64,000 bases of DNA from Pseudomonas lurida (lineage in GTDB: Bacteria > Pseudomonadota > Gammaproteobacteria > Pseudomonadales > Pseudomonadaceae), in NCBI RefSeq assembly GCF_013522705.1, contig NZ_JAAMRE010000012.1, forward strand, positions 1 through 64,000, read 5' to 3'. A model generated the notes under the pieces. The model was given only the letters and a program-made list of their open reading frames with translations. It searched no databases and was not told the DNA's origin. The position numbers were made by a program, and so were the translations under genes. How positions within the stretch are numbered: the stretch's first letter is position 1; the number at the start of each line of letters is the position of its first letter. Of the stretch, positions 19,326 through 28,652 are shown in pieces.

Positions 19326-19363
19326 CTAAATGACTATTTAGCATAGTTATATTATTTAGCTAT
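19326..19363. repeat. AT-rich dyads and weak dif-like sequence
   Basis: This AT-rich stretch follows the chemoreceptor stop. CTAAAT and ATTTAG (19326-19341) form a perfect dyad. The overlapping segment from 19341 reads GCATAG-TTATATTAT, similar to the core of dif (GCATAATGTATATTAT) but one base shorter in the centre, and the rest of the XerD arm is poorly matched. It could be a terminator, a decayed attachment site or chance similarity in AT-rich DNA. Confidence 0.3.
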
Positions 19364-19390
19364 TAGGGTGGGGTAGAGCAGACCTCAACT

Positions 19391-19945
19391 TTAAGAGGAT
19401 TTTCCAGCCTTTAAGAGAGCCTGGAAAGCTTCTGCAGTGGCTTGTTCCGCCTCTTTGATTTGGTTGAGAACCGCCATAAGGTGCTGGGAAATTTCTTCTT
19501 CTAACGCCGAGTCTGGTAGATCAGCTAGGAGGCTCGACATCTTTTTTAGACGGTTCACTTGTGAGAATGCATTCGCAAGCCTGTTGTTGACTGTCTCGCT
19601 GAAGATGTCAGCTTTATCTAAGAATTGAGATGGTAGATCGATGGTGATTTTCGACGCTTGAGCAGCCAAATCTTTTCGGGCGTTTTCATCATTTAGCACG
19701 TCCAGTAAGTATGTTTGGTCGCTATCAGAAGGCACCACATAGCATCTGAATTTTGCGATTTCTATCTGGGTAGCTCCAACCGGTGTTGTCATGATCTGAG
19801 CTAGGAGCTTCGCGCTTGCGGCCCGTTCACGTTTTCTTTGAGCCTTGTCAAAGCTCCAGATAATAAGTGCGATGATTGCAGCAGCAGCCGTTGCGACAGC
19901 AGCTACAGCGTCCCAGTCGATTTTCCATTCTGTGCAAAGCCACAT
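19391..19945 (-). CDS. Low-GC hypothetical membrane-anchored coiled-coil protein
   Basis: A 184-aa protein with one N-terminal membrane helix (about 12-30, AVAAVATAAAAIIALIIW) followed by a charged cytoplasmic region rich in helix (about 35-184), including a probable coiled coil near 115-175. No catalytic motif is seen. A sampled 60-base line of the gene is about 45% G+C, well below its neighbours, and codon use is A/T-rich, which suggests recent acquisition. It lies directly beside dif, a frequent landing site for XerCD-using mobile elements. It is not recognised. A defence or phage-derived role is possible but unsupported. Confidence 0.7.
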   Translation of the reverse strand: MWLCTEWKIDWDAVAAVATAAAAIIALIIWSFDKAQRKRERAASAKLLAQIMTTPVGATQIEIAKFRCYVVPSDSDQTYLLDVLNDENARKDLAAQASKITIDLPSQFLDKADIFSETVNNRLANAFSQVNRLKKMSSLLADLPDSALEEEISQHLMAVLNQIKEAEQATAEAFQALLKAGKSS

Positions 19946-20084
19946 GCAATTTCTCCATCAATTGGTGAGGCAACGTTTGTCGGGCGGCATTCAAGCACGC
20001 AGTGATCAGCATCGCCAAGCTGAAAGCAGGAGGCGCCGTCAGGCTTCGAATCTGACCACTAGAGCCCCCCAGGCCGCATAGAAA

Positions 20085-20112
20085 GGTTCGCATAATGTAT
20101 ATTATGTTAAAT
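20085..20112 (+). other. dif: dif, XerCD chromosome-dimer resolution site
   Basis: The 28-bp site has the XerC arm GGTTCGCATAA, the 6-bp centre TGTATA and the XerD arm TTATGTTAAAT. It differs from the Escherichia coli dif as remembered at only one base (position 4). It lies in a 208-base non-coding gap. XerC and XerD, activated by FtsK, resolve chromosome dimers here at septation, which marks this point as the replication terminus region. The orientation of KOPS-like octamers across the window supports a working site. The XerC arm being to the left sets the + strand assignment. Confidence 0.95.
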
Positions 20113-20153
20113 CATGTATCACGCTACAGAGGCTCATCAAACAAACCTGCCCC

Positions 20154-20516
20154 CTAACGCTTCAACGCCACCGCCATTTGCAACTCCAAGTCGTTCTGCG
20201 CAAACGGCTTATGCAACACTGGGCAATCGGCAAACTCCCCCGGCACGCCGCTGGCGCCGTATCCGGTACTGAACAGGAACGGAATGTGTCGCTCACGCAG
20301 GACCTGGGCCACCGGAAAAACCCGTTCTCCAGCCAGGTTCACATCGAGAATCGCCAGGTCGACCTCCAGTACCTTTGCAATCTGCAGCGCTTTCGCGAGC
20401 TGGGCCACGGAGGCAACCACCGTGCAGCCCAAGTCTTCGAGCATCTCTTCGATCAACATGGCAATGGCACTCTCGTCTTCGACCAGCAGCACGCTGATTC
20501 CGGAAAACACGGTCAT
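20154..20516 (-). CDS. Single-domain response regulator
   Basis: A 120-aa receiver domain with no output domain. The acidic pocket is E13/D14 in LLVEDES, the phosphoacceptor is D58 in LAILDVNL, followed by the conserved threonine in FSTGYGA and the lysine in HKPF. The ATG overlaps the histidine kinase stop by 4 nt (ATGA), so the two are cotranscribed and probably form a pair. HWE-kinase regulators of this kind often act through partner proteins in general stress or light signalling; the partner here is unknown. Confidence 0.93.
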   Translation of the reverse strand: MTVFSGISVLLVEDESAIAMLIEEMLEDLGCTVVASVAQLAKALQIAKVLEVDLAILDVNLAGERVFPVAQVLRERHIPFLFSTGYGASGVPGEFADCPVLHKPFAQNDLELQMAVALKR

Positions 20517-22696
20517 GGTTTAGCCTCGGCAACCCTAAAGGAAAAGCGGCAGCGCACGCCCTCAGGGGCGAAGTCGAGTTCAAAAGAACCACCTAAATCG
20601 CGCTCGATGCAGCGCTTCATCAGACGAGAGCCCAGGCCTTCGCGTTCCGGCGTGGCGACTGAGGGGCCGTTCTGTTCGCGCCAGTCCACGGTCAGCAGCG
20701 CGCCACTCGGTTGCGCTTGAATGCTCCAGCGCACTGACAGTGTTCCCGTCTCGGTGGACATTGCGCCGTATTTAAGCGCGTTGATCGCCAGTTCGTTGAG
20801 GGTCATGGTTAAGTTCAGGGCGACACGGGTATCAACGTGGATGGCATCGCCGGCGATCAGGATGCGCTCGGGCTCCTGGCCCAATACTGGCATTAGTACG
20901 TCATGGGCCAGCGCGCTGAGCGGAGTCAGGCCCCAATGCTGCTTCGTCAGCAGGTCGTGGGCCCGCGACAATGCCAGCAGCCGGGCTTCGAACCGCGTGT
21001 ACCCTTCCCTGGCATCCTGCGCATTGCGTGCAGTCTGGGCCGCCAGGGACTGGACCGTGGCCAGGGTGTTCTTGACCCGGTGATTGAGCTCATCAATCAG
21101 GGTTTTCTGGCGCTCTTGCGCCTGTTTCCGTTCGCTGATATCCACCAGCATATTGATAGCGCCGATCAGGTTTCCGTCCGCATCGTGCAGAGGGGTTGGA
21201 TAAGGCGCAAACGGCACGCGGCTGCCATCCGGCCGCTCCGCAATGGCCTCCACGCCGCGTATGGGCCGGTTTTCCTTGAGTGCCACGGCCATCGGGCATT
21301 GGTCGTGAGGCAGATAGGTGCCGTCGGTATTGAATAATTTCCAGGTGACGCACCAAAGGTCGCCCAGTTGCGGCGTGCGCCCCGACAACTCGACGGCCGC
21401 GCGGTTATAGAAGGTAATGCGCCCTTCGGCGTCGGTGGTATAGACAGCCGCCGGCAACGCCTCCAGCAGATTGCGCATGTGCCGCTCGCTGTCACGTATC
21501 CGATTCTCCATCTCGCGGGTGAGCGTGACGTCCTGGACAACCCGCACGCCATAGCGGAACCTGCCATCCGGTGCTCTTACCGACGAGCTGTAGACATCCA
21601 GATAAAGCGGCTGGCCATCGAGCTTAACGGCCCGCTTGCGCAACACGTAGTGGTCCAGTTCCCCCGCCACCTGGCGTGCATATAAAGCCGCGTCCTGCTC
21701 CACACTGTCAGGGTGGGTATAGTCCAGAAAAGTCATCGCCAGCAGTTGCTCGCGAGTTCGACCGAGCATGTTGCACAACGCGTCGTTGACCCGCAGCAGG
21801 CGGCCGCCCTCTCCCGCTTCGGCAATGCCGATGGTGGCCGCCTCGTAAGTCGCCGCCAACCGGTCATCACTCTCCTGACGCTCGGTTTCGGCGTGATACA
21901 CACGGGTAACGTCAATGGTGAAGCAACGGGTATTGAAGAATTTCCCCTCCTCAAATCGCCCGTTGGAGGTAATCGCGACATGTTTGATGCTGCCGTCCTT
22001 GGCCCTCAGACGCGCCGGGTAACTGTTCAGGCAATCGCCACTGCCAAGCTTGTTGAGGATGTCGCCGATGACGGGCTCATCCACATGGAATTCGGTGATG
22101 TGGCGACCGATGTATTCCTCCGCTGAGTAGCCCAGCAGCGCCAACTCCGCTTTGTTGGCGCGCAGGATAACGCCCTCGCCGCTGACAATATGAAGGCCAA
22201 CGGCACTGTTTTCGAAAAAGTCTTCAAGGTCGGCGCTTTTGCGCCGCAGTTCTTCGGCTAATGCGTGGTGCGCCGACACGTCCTGAAAGCAATTGATTGC
22301 GCCCTGGATATGGCCATGCCCGTCTCGCAGCGTGCGAATGCTCATGAGTGCTACGAATCGCGAACCGTCCGGGCGCTCAATCAAGACTTCCTGATTGCGC
22401 GTACACAAGCCCGCGCTGAGCGTTGAAGCCATCGGGCACTCGTCAACCGCCAATGGCATGCCGCTGGTGGTGTAAAGCCGATACGAGCCGCAGAAGCGGT
22501 CTCCCTGTTCACCCAGAACAGGCGTTCTCCCCCACAGAGTGGCCGCCTCGCTGTTGAACCTGACGAGCCAACCATCGCGGTCACAGAGGTAAATAGCCCC
22601 CGGAATGGCATCGAGCGAACGCGTCCCCATCGCGAGGAGGCTGTCGTACTCGCTGGGTTCGCAAGTGTCTGCGGGGGACTCGTCGACCTTCAACAT
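20513..22696 (-). CDS. Multi-PAS HWE-family sensor histidine kinase
   Basis: A soluble 727-aa kinase without membrane helices. Four PAS-type sensor segments lie at about 25-145, 155-270, 280-395 and 405-520. The phosphoacceptor H539 is in DELNHRVKNTLATVQS, the HWE-family H box. N-box residues are in LNELAINALKYGA, and VDWREQNGP supplies the W-x-E element that defines the family. Such kinases commonly sense redox, light or small ligands, but no flavin-binding cysteine motif (GRNCRFLQ) is seen. It forms an operon with the single-domain response regulator downstream. Confidence 0.92.
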   Translation of the reverse strand: MLKVDESPADTCEPSEYDSLLAMGTRSLDAIPGAIYLCDRDGWLVRFNSEAATLWGRTPVLGEQGDRFCGSYRLYTTSGMPLAVDECPMASTLSAGLCTRNQEVLIERPDGSRFVALMSIRTLRDGHGHIQGAINCFQDVSAHHALAEELRRKSADLEDFFENSAVGLHIVSGEGVILRANKAELALLGYSAEEYIGRHITEFHVDEPVIGDILNKLGSGDCLNSYPARLRAKDGSIKHVAITSNGRFEEGKFFNTRCFTIDVTRVYHAETERQESDDRLAATYEAATIGIAEAGEGGRLLRVNDALCNMLGRTREQLLAMTFLDYTHPDSVEQDAALYARQVAGELDHYVLRKRAVKLDGQPLYLDVYSSSVRAPDGRFRYGVRVVQDVTLTREMENRIRDSERHMRNLLEALPAAVYTTDAEGRITFYNRAAVELSGRTPQLGDLWCVTWKLFNTDGTYLPHDQCPMAVALKENRPIRGVEAIAERPDGSRVPFAPYPTPLHDADGNLIGAINMLVDISERKQAQERQKTLIDELNHRVKNTLATVQSLAAQTARNAQDAREGYTRFEARLLALSRAHDLLTKQHWGLTPLSALAHDVLMPVLGQEPERILIAGDAIHVDTRVALNLTMTLNELAINALKYGAMSTETGTLSVRWSIQAQPSGALLTVDWREQNGPSVATPEREGLGSRLMKRCIERDLGGSFELDFAPEGVRCRFSFRVAEAKP

Positions 22697-23059
22697 GCTT
22701 GATCCTCAATGCACCTGTATTGACGCGTCGGGTGTCACCACCATTGGCGCTCCACGGAGTGTATGTCCTGGAACGGCATGCCTTGGATTAATTTCATTTT
22801 CCTGAGGCTAACAGACACTGGATCGCTATGGGTTGCGTTAGTTAAGTAAAGCTTAGTGGCGCGGCCTGTATCGCACGCATCCTTTCAAGCTTGAGGATTA
22901 CGGGTCAGCATGGCGGTAAATACTAATAGTGCGCATGATTGCGCGCTTCCCTGCGCCTCTGCCCCGCCCGGTACCTTTCATCCAGCCGCAACTCAATACA
23001 GTTGAACCTCGAACGGCCTGCATTTTTCTATCGAAAACACACCGATGGAGGACCGCATC
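22697..23059. other. Intergenic region between the sensor kinase and the SRPBCC gene
   Basis: About 363 bases carrying divergent promoters: one for the kinase on the minus strand and one for the SRPBCC-alcohol dehydrogenase operon on the plus strand. The only motif singled out is a candidate AlgU-type promoter at 23004-23032. No convincing small gene, repeat or RNA is seen; the open frame at 22898-23110 has no ribosome site and overlaps the SRPBCC gene. Confidence 0.5.
23004..23032 (+). promoter_or_regulatory. Candidate AlgU (sigma-22) ECF promoter
   Basis: GAACCT is followed after 17 bases by TCTATC, close to the GAACTT-N16/17-TCTGA pattern of AlgU promoters. It is 28 bases upstream of the SRPBCC start and well placed to drive that operon. 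The -10 match is partial. Confidence 0.35.
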
Positions 23060-23893
23060 ATGGCAGACGATCCGCTCATAGCGACTCACACACACCGGGA
23101 CATCGACCAACGCGGTGCGATGAACACGGTCGAACGCGCGCTCTCGTTCACGACCGGCGCCGCGCTACTGTTTCATGGCTGGCGCACGGGAGGCTTGCCC
23201 GGCGTTCTGGAGGCCGCGGCGGGTGCCTATGGCGTCTATCGCGGCGCCGTCGGTCATTGCGCGCTCAAGCAGGCGTTGACGCCAACTCCCCTGGAGCAGC
23301 AATGGAGCGCCGAACATCACTGGCCGATCAGCGCGGCGATTACGCGCAGCATTACCATCAATCGACCGCTGGATGACATTCGCACGTTTATCAGCGGCCC
23401 CGAAAATCTCGGACCGCTGCTGCGTTGGATCGACAGCGTCGAGTTGATAGCCCCCGGTACCACGCGCTGGACGATCCGCGCGCCTGGCGGTCGACGCCTG
23501 CACTGGACGCTGATCCAGACCGAAACCGCCCAGACCGATAAGCTGCACTGGAAGACTTCCGGAACCGCCCTTTGGGAGCACGACGTCACAGTTTCGCTGA
23601 CACCTGCGCCCGCGGGCCGAGGCACTCAAGTCAAGGCTATCGTCGTTTGCAAGCCGACCATGGGGCGCGTGGGCTATGGCCTGGCGCGCGCATTCAGCAT
23701 GTTCAGCGACAAGGCATTGCTCAATGCCCTGCAGGCGCTAAAGCAGCAGCTGGAAACCGGCGAGGTCAGTACTAACCGGCTGCGCCCCCAGGACGACGAT
23801 GATTTCTTTTATGTGCACGGCAGCACCGAGCAGGTGGCCACCGATCACGCGACGGTGAAAACCGGCGTGGCAATCGAAGGAGGGATTCACTGA
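23060..23893 (+). CDS. SRPBCC-domain (polyketide cyclase-like) protein
   Basis: A 277-aa protein. The N-terminal part has two short hydrophobic segments (LSFTTGAALLFHGW and GVLEAAAGAYGVYRGAVG) like the YgaP/DUF2892-type membrane hairpin. The C-terminal part (about 85-235) is an SRPBCC/START-like domain starting SAAITRSITINRPLDDIRTFI and containing WIDSVELI. Such domains bind hydrophobic ligands; the ligand is unknown. The ATG at 23060 follows GGAGGA by eight bases and is preferred over the ATG at 23045, which itself lies in the ribosome site. Its stop overlaps the next gene (TGATG). Confidence 0.8.
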   Translation: MADDPLIATHTHRDIDQRGAMNTVERALSFTTGAALLFHGWRTGGLPGVLEAAAGAYGVYRGAVGHCALKQALTPTPLEQQWSAEHHWPISAAITRSITINRPLDDIRTFISGPENLGPLLRWIDSVELIAPGTTRWTIRAPGGRRLHWTLIQTETAQTDKLHWKTSGTALWEHDVTVSLTPAPAGRGTQVKAIVVCKPTMGRVGYGLARAFSMFSDKALLNALQALKQQLETGEVSTNRLRPQDDDDFFYVHGSTEQVATDHATVKTGVAIEGGIH

Positions 23894-25062
23894 TGCGCGC
23901 ACTGACCTGGCAAGGCCCGAACAAACTGCAGGTCGACAACGTCCCCGATCCGTCGATCCTCAACCCGCGCGATGCGATCATTCGCGTCACCCTGTCGTCC
24001 GTGTGCGGCTCCGACCTGCACCTGCTCGGCGGCTACGTTCCGGCGATGAAACCGGGCGATATCATCGGTCATGAATTCATGGGCGAAATCGTCGAGGTGG
24101 GCCCGGGCGTCACTGGCCTGCGCAAGGGTGACAAGGTCATCACCATCTCCATCATCGGCTGCGGCAACTGCGAGCCGTGCCAGCGCAGCGATTTCTCCTG
24201 CTGCGACAACTCCAACCCCAACCCCTCGGCTACCGACCTGATGTACGGCCAGCCGTGCTGCGGCATCATCGGTTACAGCCATGCCTTCGGCGGTTATCCC
24301 GGCAGCCATGCCACTTACATCCGGGTGCCGTTCGCCGACGTCAACCTGTTCAAGGTGCCCGAGGGCGTCAGCGACGAACAGGCCGTGTTCGTTTCCGACG
24401 CTGCGCCGACCGGCTATTTCGCCGCCGACAATGCCGGCATCCAGCCAGGCGATACCGTCGCCGTCTGGGGCTGTGGCGGCGTCGGCCAGATGGCCATCTG
24501 CAGCGCCTATCTGTTGGGCGCTGAACGGGTGATCGCCATCGACCGTTTCCCGGATCGCCTGCGTTTGGCCCAGGAGCACGGCAAGGCCGTCACGATCAAT
24601 TACGAAAAGACCAACGTGCATGAAGCACTGCTGGAACTCACCGGCGGGCGCGGTCCGGATCGTTGCATCGATTGCGTTGGCATGGAGGCGCACGGTACCG
24701 AGATCGACTACGCATACGACAAGGCCAAGCAGATGCTCAGGCTGCACACCGAGCGAGGCACGGTGCTCAGACAAGCGATTCGCGCCTGCCGCAAAGGCGG
24801 CACGGTGTCGGTGGTGGGTGTCTACGGCGGCTTGCTCGACAAATTCCCGATGGGCGCCATCGTCAACAAGGCGCTGACGTTGAAATCGGGCCAGCAGCCG
24901 GGCCAGCGCTACGCGCCAACCCTGTTCGAACACATCCAGAAAGGCGAGCTGGATCCGTCCTATCTGCTTACGCACCCCATGAGCCTGGAAGACGGCGCGC
25001 AAGGCTACCAATGGTTCAAGGAAAAGACCGATCAGTGCCTGCGTGCAGTGTTCAAGCCTTGA
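23893..25062 (+). CDS. Zinc-dependent alcohol dehydrogenase
   Basis: A 389-aa medium-chain dehydrogenase. The catalytic zinc region is SSVCGSDLHLL and GHEFMGE. Structural-zinc cysteines lie in GCGNCEPCQRSDFSCC. The NAD-binding motif is WGCGGVGQMA (about 195-204). It resembles the glutathione-independent formaldehyde dehydrogenase-like subgroup, which has a long insertion after the structural zinc (here NSNPNPSATDLMYGQPCCG). The substrate is uncertain; an aldehyde or alcohol produced under stress fits the context. It is translationally coupled to the SRPBCC gene, which suggests the two act together. Confidence 0.9.
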   Translation: MRALTWQGPNKLQVDNVPDPSILNPRDAIIRVTLSSVCGSDLHLLGGYVPAMKPGDIIGHEFMGEIVEVGPGVTGLRKGDKVITISIIGCGNCEPCQRSDFSCCDNSNPNPSATDLMYGQPCCGIIGYSHAFGGYPGSHATYIRVPFADVNLFKVPEGVSDEQAVFVSDAAPTGYFAADNAGIQPGDTVAVWGCGGVGQMAICSAYLLGAERVIAIDRFPDRLRLAQEHGKAVTINYEKTNVHEALLELTGGRGPDRCIDCVGMEAHGTEIDYAYDKAKQMLRLHTERGTVLRQAIRACRKGGTVSVVGVYGGLLDKFPMGAIVNKALTLKSGQQPGQRYAPTLFEHIQKGELDPSYLLTHPMSLEDGAQGYQWFKEKTDQCLRAVFKP

Positions 25063-25116
25063 CGCGTAACGGCCGGGGCGCAGGCGACCGCCGCCTGCGC
25101 CCGGTTATGCGCAGCC

Positions 25117-25431
25117 CTACTCGTCGGCATGAACGTGGGCATCGGCACACGGCAACCGACCTGACTCGCCGCCGGCAATGCGTTCGGCCTGGTCGATACC
25201 GCGCTTGAGTGCATCGTCAATCGCCCATTCGCTGCCGGGCAGCCGTTTTATCCGCTCCTGCACCGCTTCGCCGGTGGCCGTGTAGACACTGATAAACACC
25301 TCGATATCCCCCGTCTGCGCTTCCCGCGCGCGAACGTCGATGTGACAGCCGTTTTCTACTTCCTGAGTGAAGCACGTCTCGGCCCGGTCCTGGGCCGCCC
25401 AGGTTTTATAAGTCTCGCCACGAATAAACAT
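25117..25431 (-). CDS. Hypothetical protein (104 aa)
   Basis: A small soluble acidic protein with a predicted alpha/beta fold, one pair of cysteines (CFTQEVENGCHIDV) and two histidines near the C-terminal end (ADAHVHADE). The start is placed at 25431 because GGGAGA lies about six bases upstream; the frame stays open to 25551, but that part is glycine- and proline-rich and lacks a ribosome site. It faces the alcohol dehydrogenase convergently, and the cyo operon diverges behind it. Not recognised. Confidence 0.6.
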   Translation of the reverse strand: MFIRGETYKTWAAQDRAETCFTQEVENGCHIDVRAREAQTGDIEVFISVYTATGEAVQERIKRLPGSEWAIDDALKRGIDQAERIAGGESGRLPCADAHVHADE

Positions 25432-25638
25432 GTCGTTCTCCCGCACTGAATGCCCACCCGAAGACCCGAATATCGGCTGGAGGGCCCGGTATTTATTGAG
25501 GGCCACTTGAGCATAGTCCGGCCCAGGCGCCCCGCCGTTTCGCTCGTTCAACCGTTCGTCAGCTTGCGTAACATTTTGTTAAACCAACGTTGGAGCCCTT
25601 ATTCAAAAAAATCGAGGCCGACGCTAATGGCCTCTCTT

Positions 25639-25672
25639 GCGTCGCCGACCGCTGGCGGCGACGGCATTTTGC
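25639..25672. terminator. Hairpin upstream of cyoA
   Basis: CGTCGCC and GGCGACG can pair across a loop of about ten bases and are followed by GCATTTTGC. The hairpin lies about 75 bases before cyoA. It could be a leader attenuator or the end of an upstream transcript. The T-tract is short. Confidence 0.35.
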
Positions 25673-25744
25673 TCGCGTGGTTTTCAACTTGGCACGCCGT
25701 AGTGCTCGCATCACACAAGGATCGGCGTCAGTAAAGGAGCATGT

Positions 25745-26674
25745 ATGAAGCGAACTATTGGGTATTGCCTGGTGTATCTCGCGACCAGTTTTTTACTTGC
25801 GGGCTGCAACCTGATCATCTTCAACCCCAAGGGCGCCGTTGCGCGGGATGAGCGGGACCTCATCATCCTGGCCACCGGCCTCATGCTGCTGGTCGTGGTG
25901 CCGGTCATCTTTATGACCTTCGTGTTCGCCTATCGCTATCGCGCCACCAACAAGAAGGCGCGTTACTCGCCGCGTTGGGCCAGTTCTCACAAGATCGAGG
26001 CGGTAGTCTGGGGCGTGCCGTTCGTCATTATCTGTCTGCTGGGCTGGGTCACCTGGGTCACCACTCACACACTCGACCCGTATCGCCCGCTCGATTCGGA
26101 TGTGCCGCACATGAACGTGCAAGTGGTGGCCACCGATTGGAAATGGCTGTTCATCTACCCCGACCTCGGTATCGCGTCGGTCAATGAACTGGCGATGCCG
26201 GTGAATACCCCCGTGAGCTTCACGGTCACCTCCGACGCGGCCATGACCTCGTTCTTTATCCCCGCGCTGGGCGGCCAGATCTACGCCATGGCGGGGATGC
26301 AGACTAAATTGCACCTGATTGCCAACGAGGTCGGGGAGTTCCGTGGTATCGCCGCCAACTATAACGGCGAAGGGTTCTCCGACATGCACTTCTCGACGCT
26401 GTCGCTCAACCCGTCCGATTTCGAGCAGTGGGTGGCGAAGGTGAGGAAAGCCCCGCAACGGCTGGACCAGGCCAGCTACGCGGCATTGGCCAAGCCCTCG
26501 ACCCGGCATCCGGTCAGTTATTACTCGCAGGTACAGGAGCGCATGTTCCTGGACATCGTCGACAAATATGAAGGCATGAACAAAGCCAACAGGACCCCGC
26601 GCAGTCAGGCGCAACGGGACGGCACTGGCGTGCGTACCGATCAACAACCCGGTTTGGCGGCTGAGGAGCGTTAA
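25745..26674 (+). CDS. cyoA: Cytochrome bo3-type ubiquinol oxidase subunit II
   Basis: A 309-aa lipoprotein with a lipobox LLAGC (Cys21), two membrane helices (about 40-62 and 85-107) and a cupredoxin-fold periplasmic domain. [16 protein letters not shown] matches subunit II of quinol oxidases. The CuA ligands of cytochrome c oxidases are absent, as expected for a quinol enzyme. It is the first gene of cyoABCD, with a strong AAAGGAG ribosome site. In this cluster it heads a set that lacks cyoE. Confidence 0.92.
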   Translation: MKRTIGYCLVYLATSFLLAGCNLIIFNPKGAVARDERDLIILATGLMLLVVVPVIFMTFVFAYRYRATNKKARYSPRWASSHKIEAVVWGVPFVIICLLGWVTWVTTHTLDPYRPLDSDVPHMNVQVVATDWKWLFIYPDLGIASVNELAMPVNTPVSFTVTSDAAMTSFFIPALGGQIYAMAGMQTKLHLIANEVGEFRGIAANYNGEGFSDMHFSTLSLNPSDFEQWVAKVRKAPQRLDQASYAALAKPSTRHPVSYYSQVQERMFLDIVDKYEGMNKANRTPRSQAQRDGTGVRTDQQPGLAAEER

Positions 26675-26676
26675 TA

Positions 26677-28650
26677 ATGTTTGGAAAACTGTCATGGGAC
26701 GCCATTCCCACCACCGAACCCATCGTCATGTACACCCTGGCCGTCGTCGGCCTGATCGGCCTGGCACTGGTCGGCTCGATCACCTGGAAGCGCAAGTGGG
26801 GCTACCTGTGGCGCGAATGGTTCACCTCGGTGGATCACAAGAAGATCGGCTGCATGTACATCATCGTGGCCCTGGTGATGCTGCTGCGCGGTTTCTCCGA
26901 TGCCATCATGATGCGCACCCAGCAGGCCATGGCCGCGAGCGGCGGCCCCGGCTACCTGCCGCCGGACCACTATGACCAGATCTTCACCGCGCACGGCGTG
27001 ATCATGATTTTCTTCATGGCGATGCCGTTCGTGGTCGGCCTGATGAACATCGTCGTGCCGCTGCAGATCGGCGCGCGCGATGTGGCGTACCCGTTTCTCA
27101 ATGCGCTGAGCTTCTGGCTGTTCGTGGTTGGCGCGGCGTTGGTCAACATTTCGCTGGGCGTGGGCGAATTCGCCCGCACCGGCTGGGTCGCCTACCCGCC
27201 CTTGTCCGGGCTCGCCTACAGCCCCGGGGTCGGCGTCGATTACTACATATGGTCACTGCAGATATCGGGGATCGGCACGCTGCTGACCGGGCTGAACTTC
27301 TTCGTGACCATCCTCAAGATGCGCACCGAAGGCATGAGCCTGTTCAAGATGCCGGTATTCACCTGGACCGCGCTGTGCACCTCGATCCTGATCCTGGCCG
27401 CCTTCCCGATCCTGACCGCGACCCTTTTTATGCTCTCCCTGGACCGCTACCTCGACATGCACTTTTTCACCAACGAGGCCGGCGGCAACCCGATGATGTA
27501 CGTGAACCTGATCTGGGCGTGGGGCCACCCGGAGGTGTACATCCTCATCCTGCCTGCGTTCGGGATTTTCTCGGAAATCGCCGCCACCTTCAGCAGCAAG
27601 CGGCTGTTCGGCTATGCCTCGCTGGTGTGGGCGACGATTGCGATCACGATCCTGTCATTCATCGTCTGGCTGCACCATTTCTTCACGATGGGCGCGGGAG
27701 CGAACGTCAATGCGTTCTTCGGCATCATGACGATGATCATCGCCGTGCCGACCGGGGTAAAGATTTTCACCTGGCTGTTCACTATGTATCGCGGGCGCGT
27801 GCGCTTCGAAACGCCGATGCTGTGGACGCTCGGGTTCATCGTCACGTTCAGCATCGGCGGGATGACCGGTGTATTGCTGGCGGTGCCCGGTGCCGACTTC
27901 CTGCTGCATAACAGCCTGTTCCTGATCGCGCACTTCCATAACGTGATCATCGGCGGCGCGGTGTTCGGCTACATGGCCGGCCTGACGTACTGGTTCCCCA
28001 AGGCCTTTGGCTTCAGGCTCAACGACAGGCTCGGACGCATCGCCTTCTGGTGCTGGCTGACCGGTTTCTACTTCGCGTTCATGCCGTCCTATGTGCTGGG
28101 TTTCATGGGCATGACGCGCCGGCTCAACCACTTCAACAACCCCGAATGGCGCCCCTGGCTGATGCTGGAATTGGTCGGCGTGGGCATCATCCTCTGCGGC
28201 GTGGCGGCGCAGGCGCTGCAACTGTATGTGAGCATTCGCAACCGCCACGCCTACCGCGACCTCTCCGGCGACCCCTGGGACGCCCGCACGCTGGAATGGG
28301 CCACTGCCTCCCCTCCTCCGTTCTATAACTTTGCCGAACAGCCCAAGGTCGACGACCTGGATGCGTACTGGGGCATGAAAGAACGCGCCGTGAGCACGCT
28401 CAAACACACCGACTACCGCAGCATCCACATGCCGCGCAACACCTCGTCGGGCCTGGTGATCAGCGTATTCGCCCTGATCTGCAGCTTCGCCCTGGTGTGG
28501 CATATCTGGTGGATGGCGATCGTCGGGCTGGTTGCGTCGATCGTCGCGGTGATTGTGCGCAGCTATGACGATGACATCGATTATTTCGTGCCGGCCGAAG
28601 AAGTGGCGCGTATCGAGAAAGCGCGTCTCAAAGACTTGGCGGAGGCTTGA
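26677..28650 (+). CDS. cyoB: Cytochrome bo3-type ubiquinol oxidase subunit I
   Basis: The catalytic subunit (657 aa, about 15 helices) holds heme b, heme o3 and CuB and pumps protons while reducing O2. [17 protein letters not shown] contains the CuB histidine and the cross-linked tyrosine. HHFFTMG supplies the other two CuB histidines, and HFHNVI the heme ligands. The length matches E. coli CyoB. It starts two bases after cyoA. Heme o would have to be made by a CyoE/CtaB encoded elsewhere. Confidence 0.96.
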   Translation: MFGKLSWDAIPTTEPIVMYTLAVVGLIGLALVGSITWKRKWGYLWREWFTSVDHKKIGCMYIIVALVMLLRGFSDAIMMRTQQAMAASGGPGYLPPDHYDQIFTAHGVIMIFFMAMPFVVGLMNIVVPLQIGARDVAYPFLNALSFWLFVVGAALVNISLGVGEFARTGWVAYPPLSGLAYSPGVGVDYYIWSLQISGIGTLLTGLNFFVTILKMRTEGMSLFKMPVFTWTALCTSILILAAFPILTATLFMLSLDRYLDMHFFTNEAGGNPMMYVNLIWAWGHPEVYILILPAFGIFSEIAATFSSKRLFGYASLVWATIAITILSFIVWLHHFFTMGAGANVNAFFGIMTMIIAVPTGVKIFTWLFTMYRGRVRFETPMLWTLGFIVTFSIGGMTGVLLAVPGADFLLHNSLFLIAHFHNVIIGGAVFGYMAGLTYWFPKAFGFRLNDRLGRIAFWCWLTGFYFAFMPSYVLGFMGMTRRLNHFNNPEWRPWLMLELVGVGIILCGVAAQALQLYVSIRNRHAYRDLSGDPWDARTLEWATASPPPFYNFAEQPKVDDLDAYWGMKERAVSTLKHTDYRSIHMPRNTSSGLVISVFALICSFALVWHIWWMAIVGLVASIVAVIVRSYDDDIDYFVPAEEVARIEKARLKDLAEA

Positions 28651-28652
28651 TC

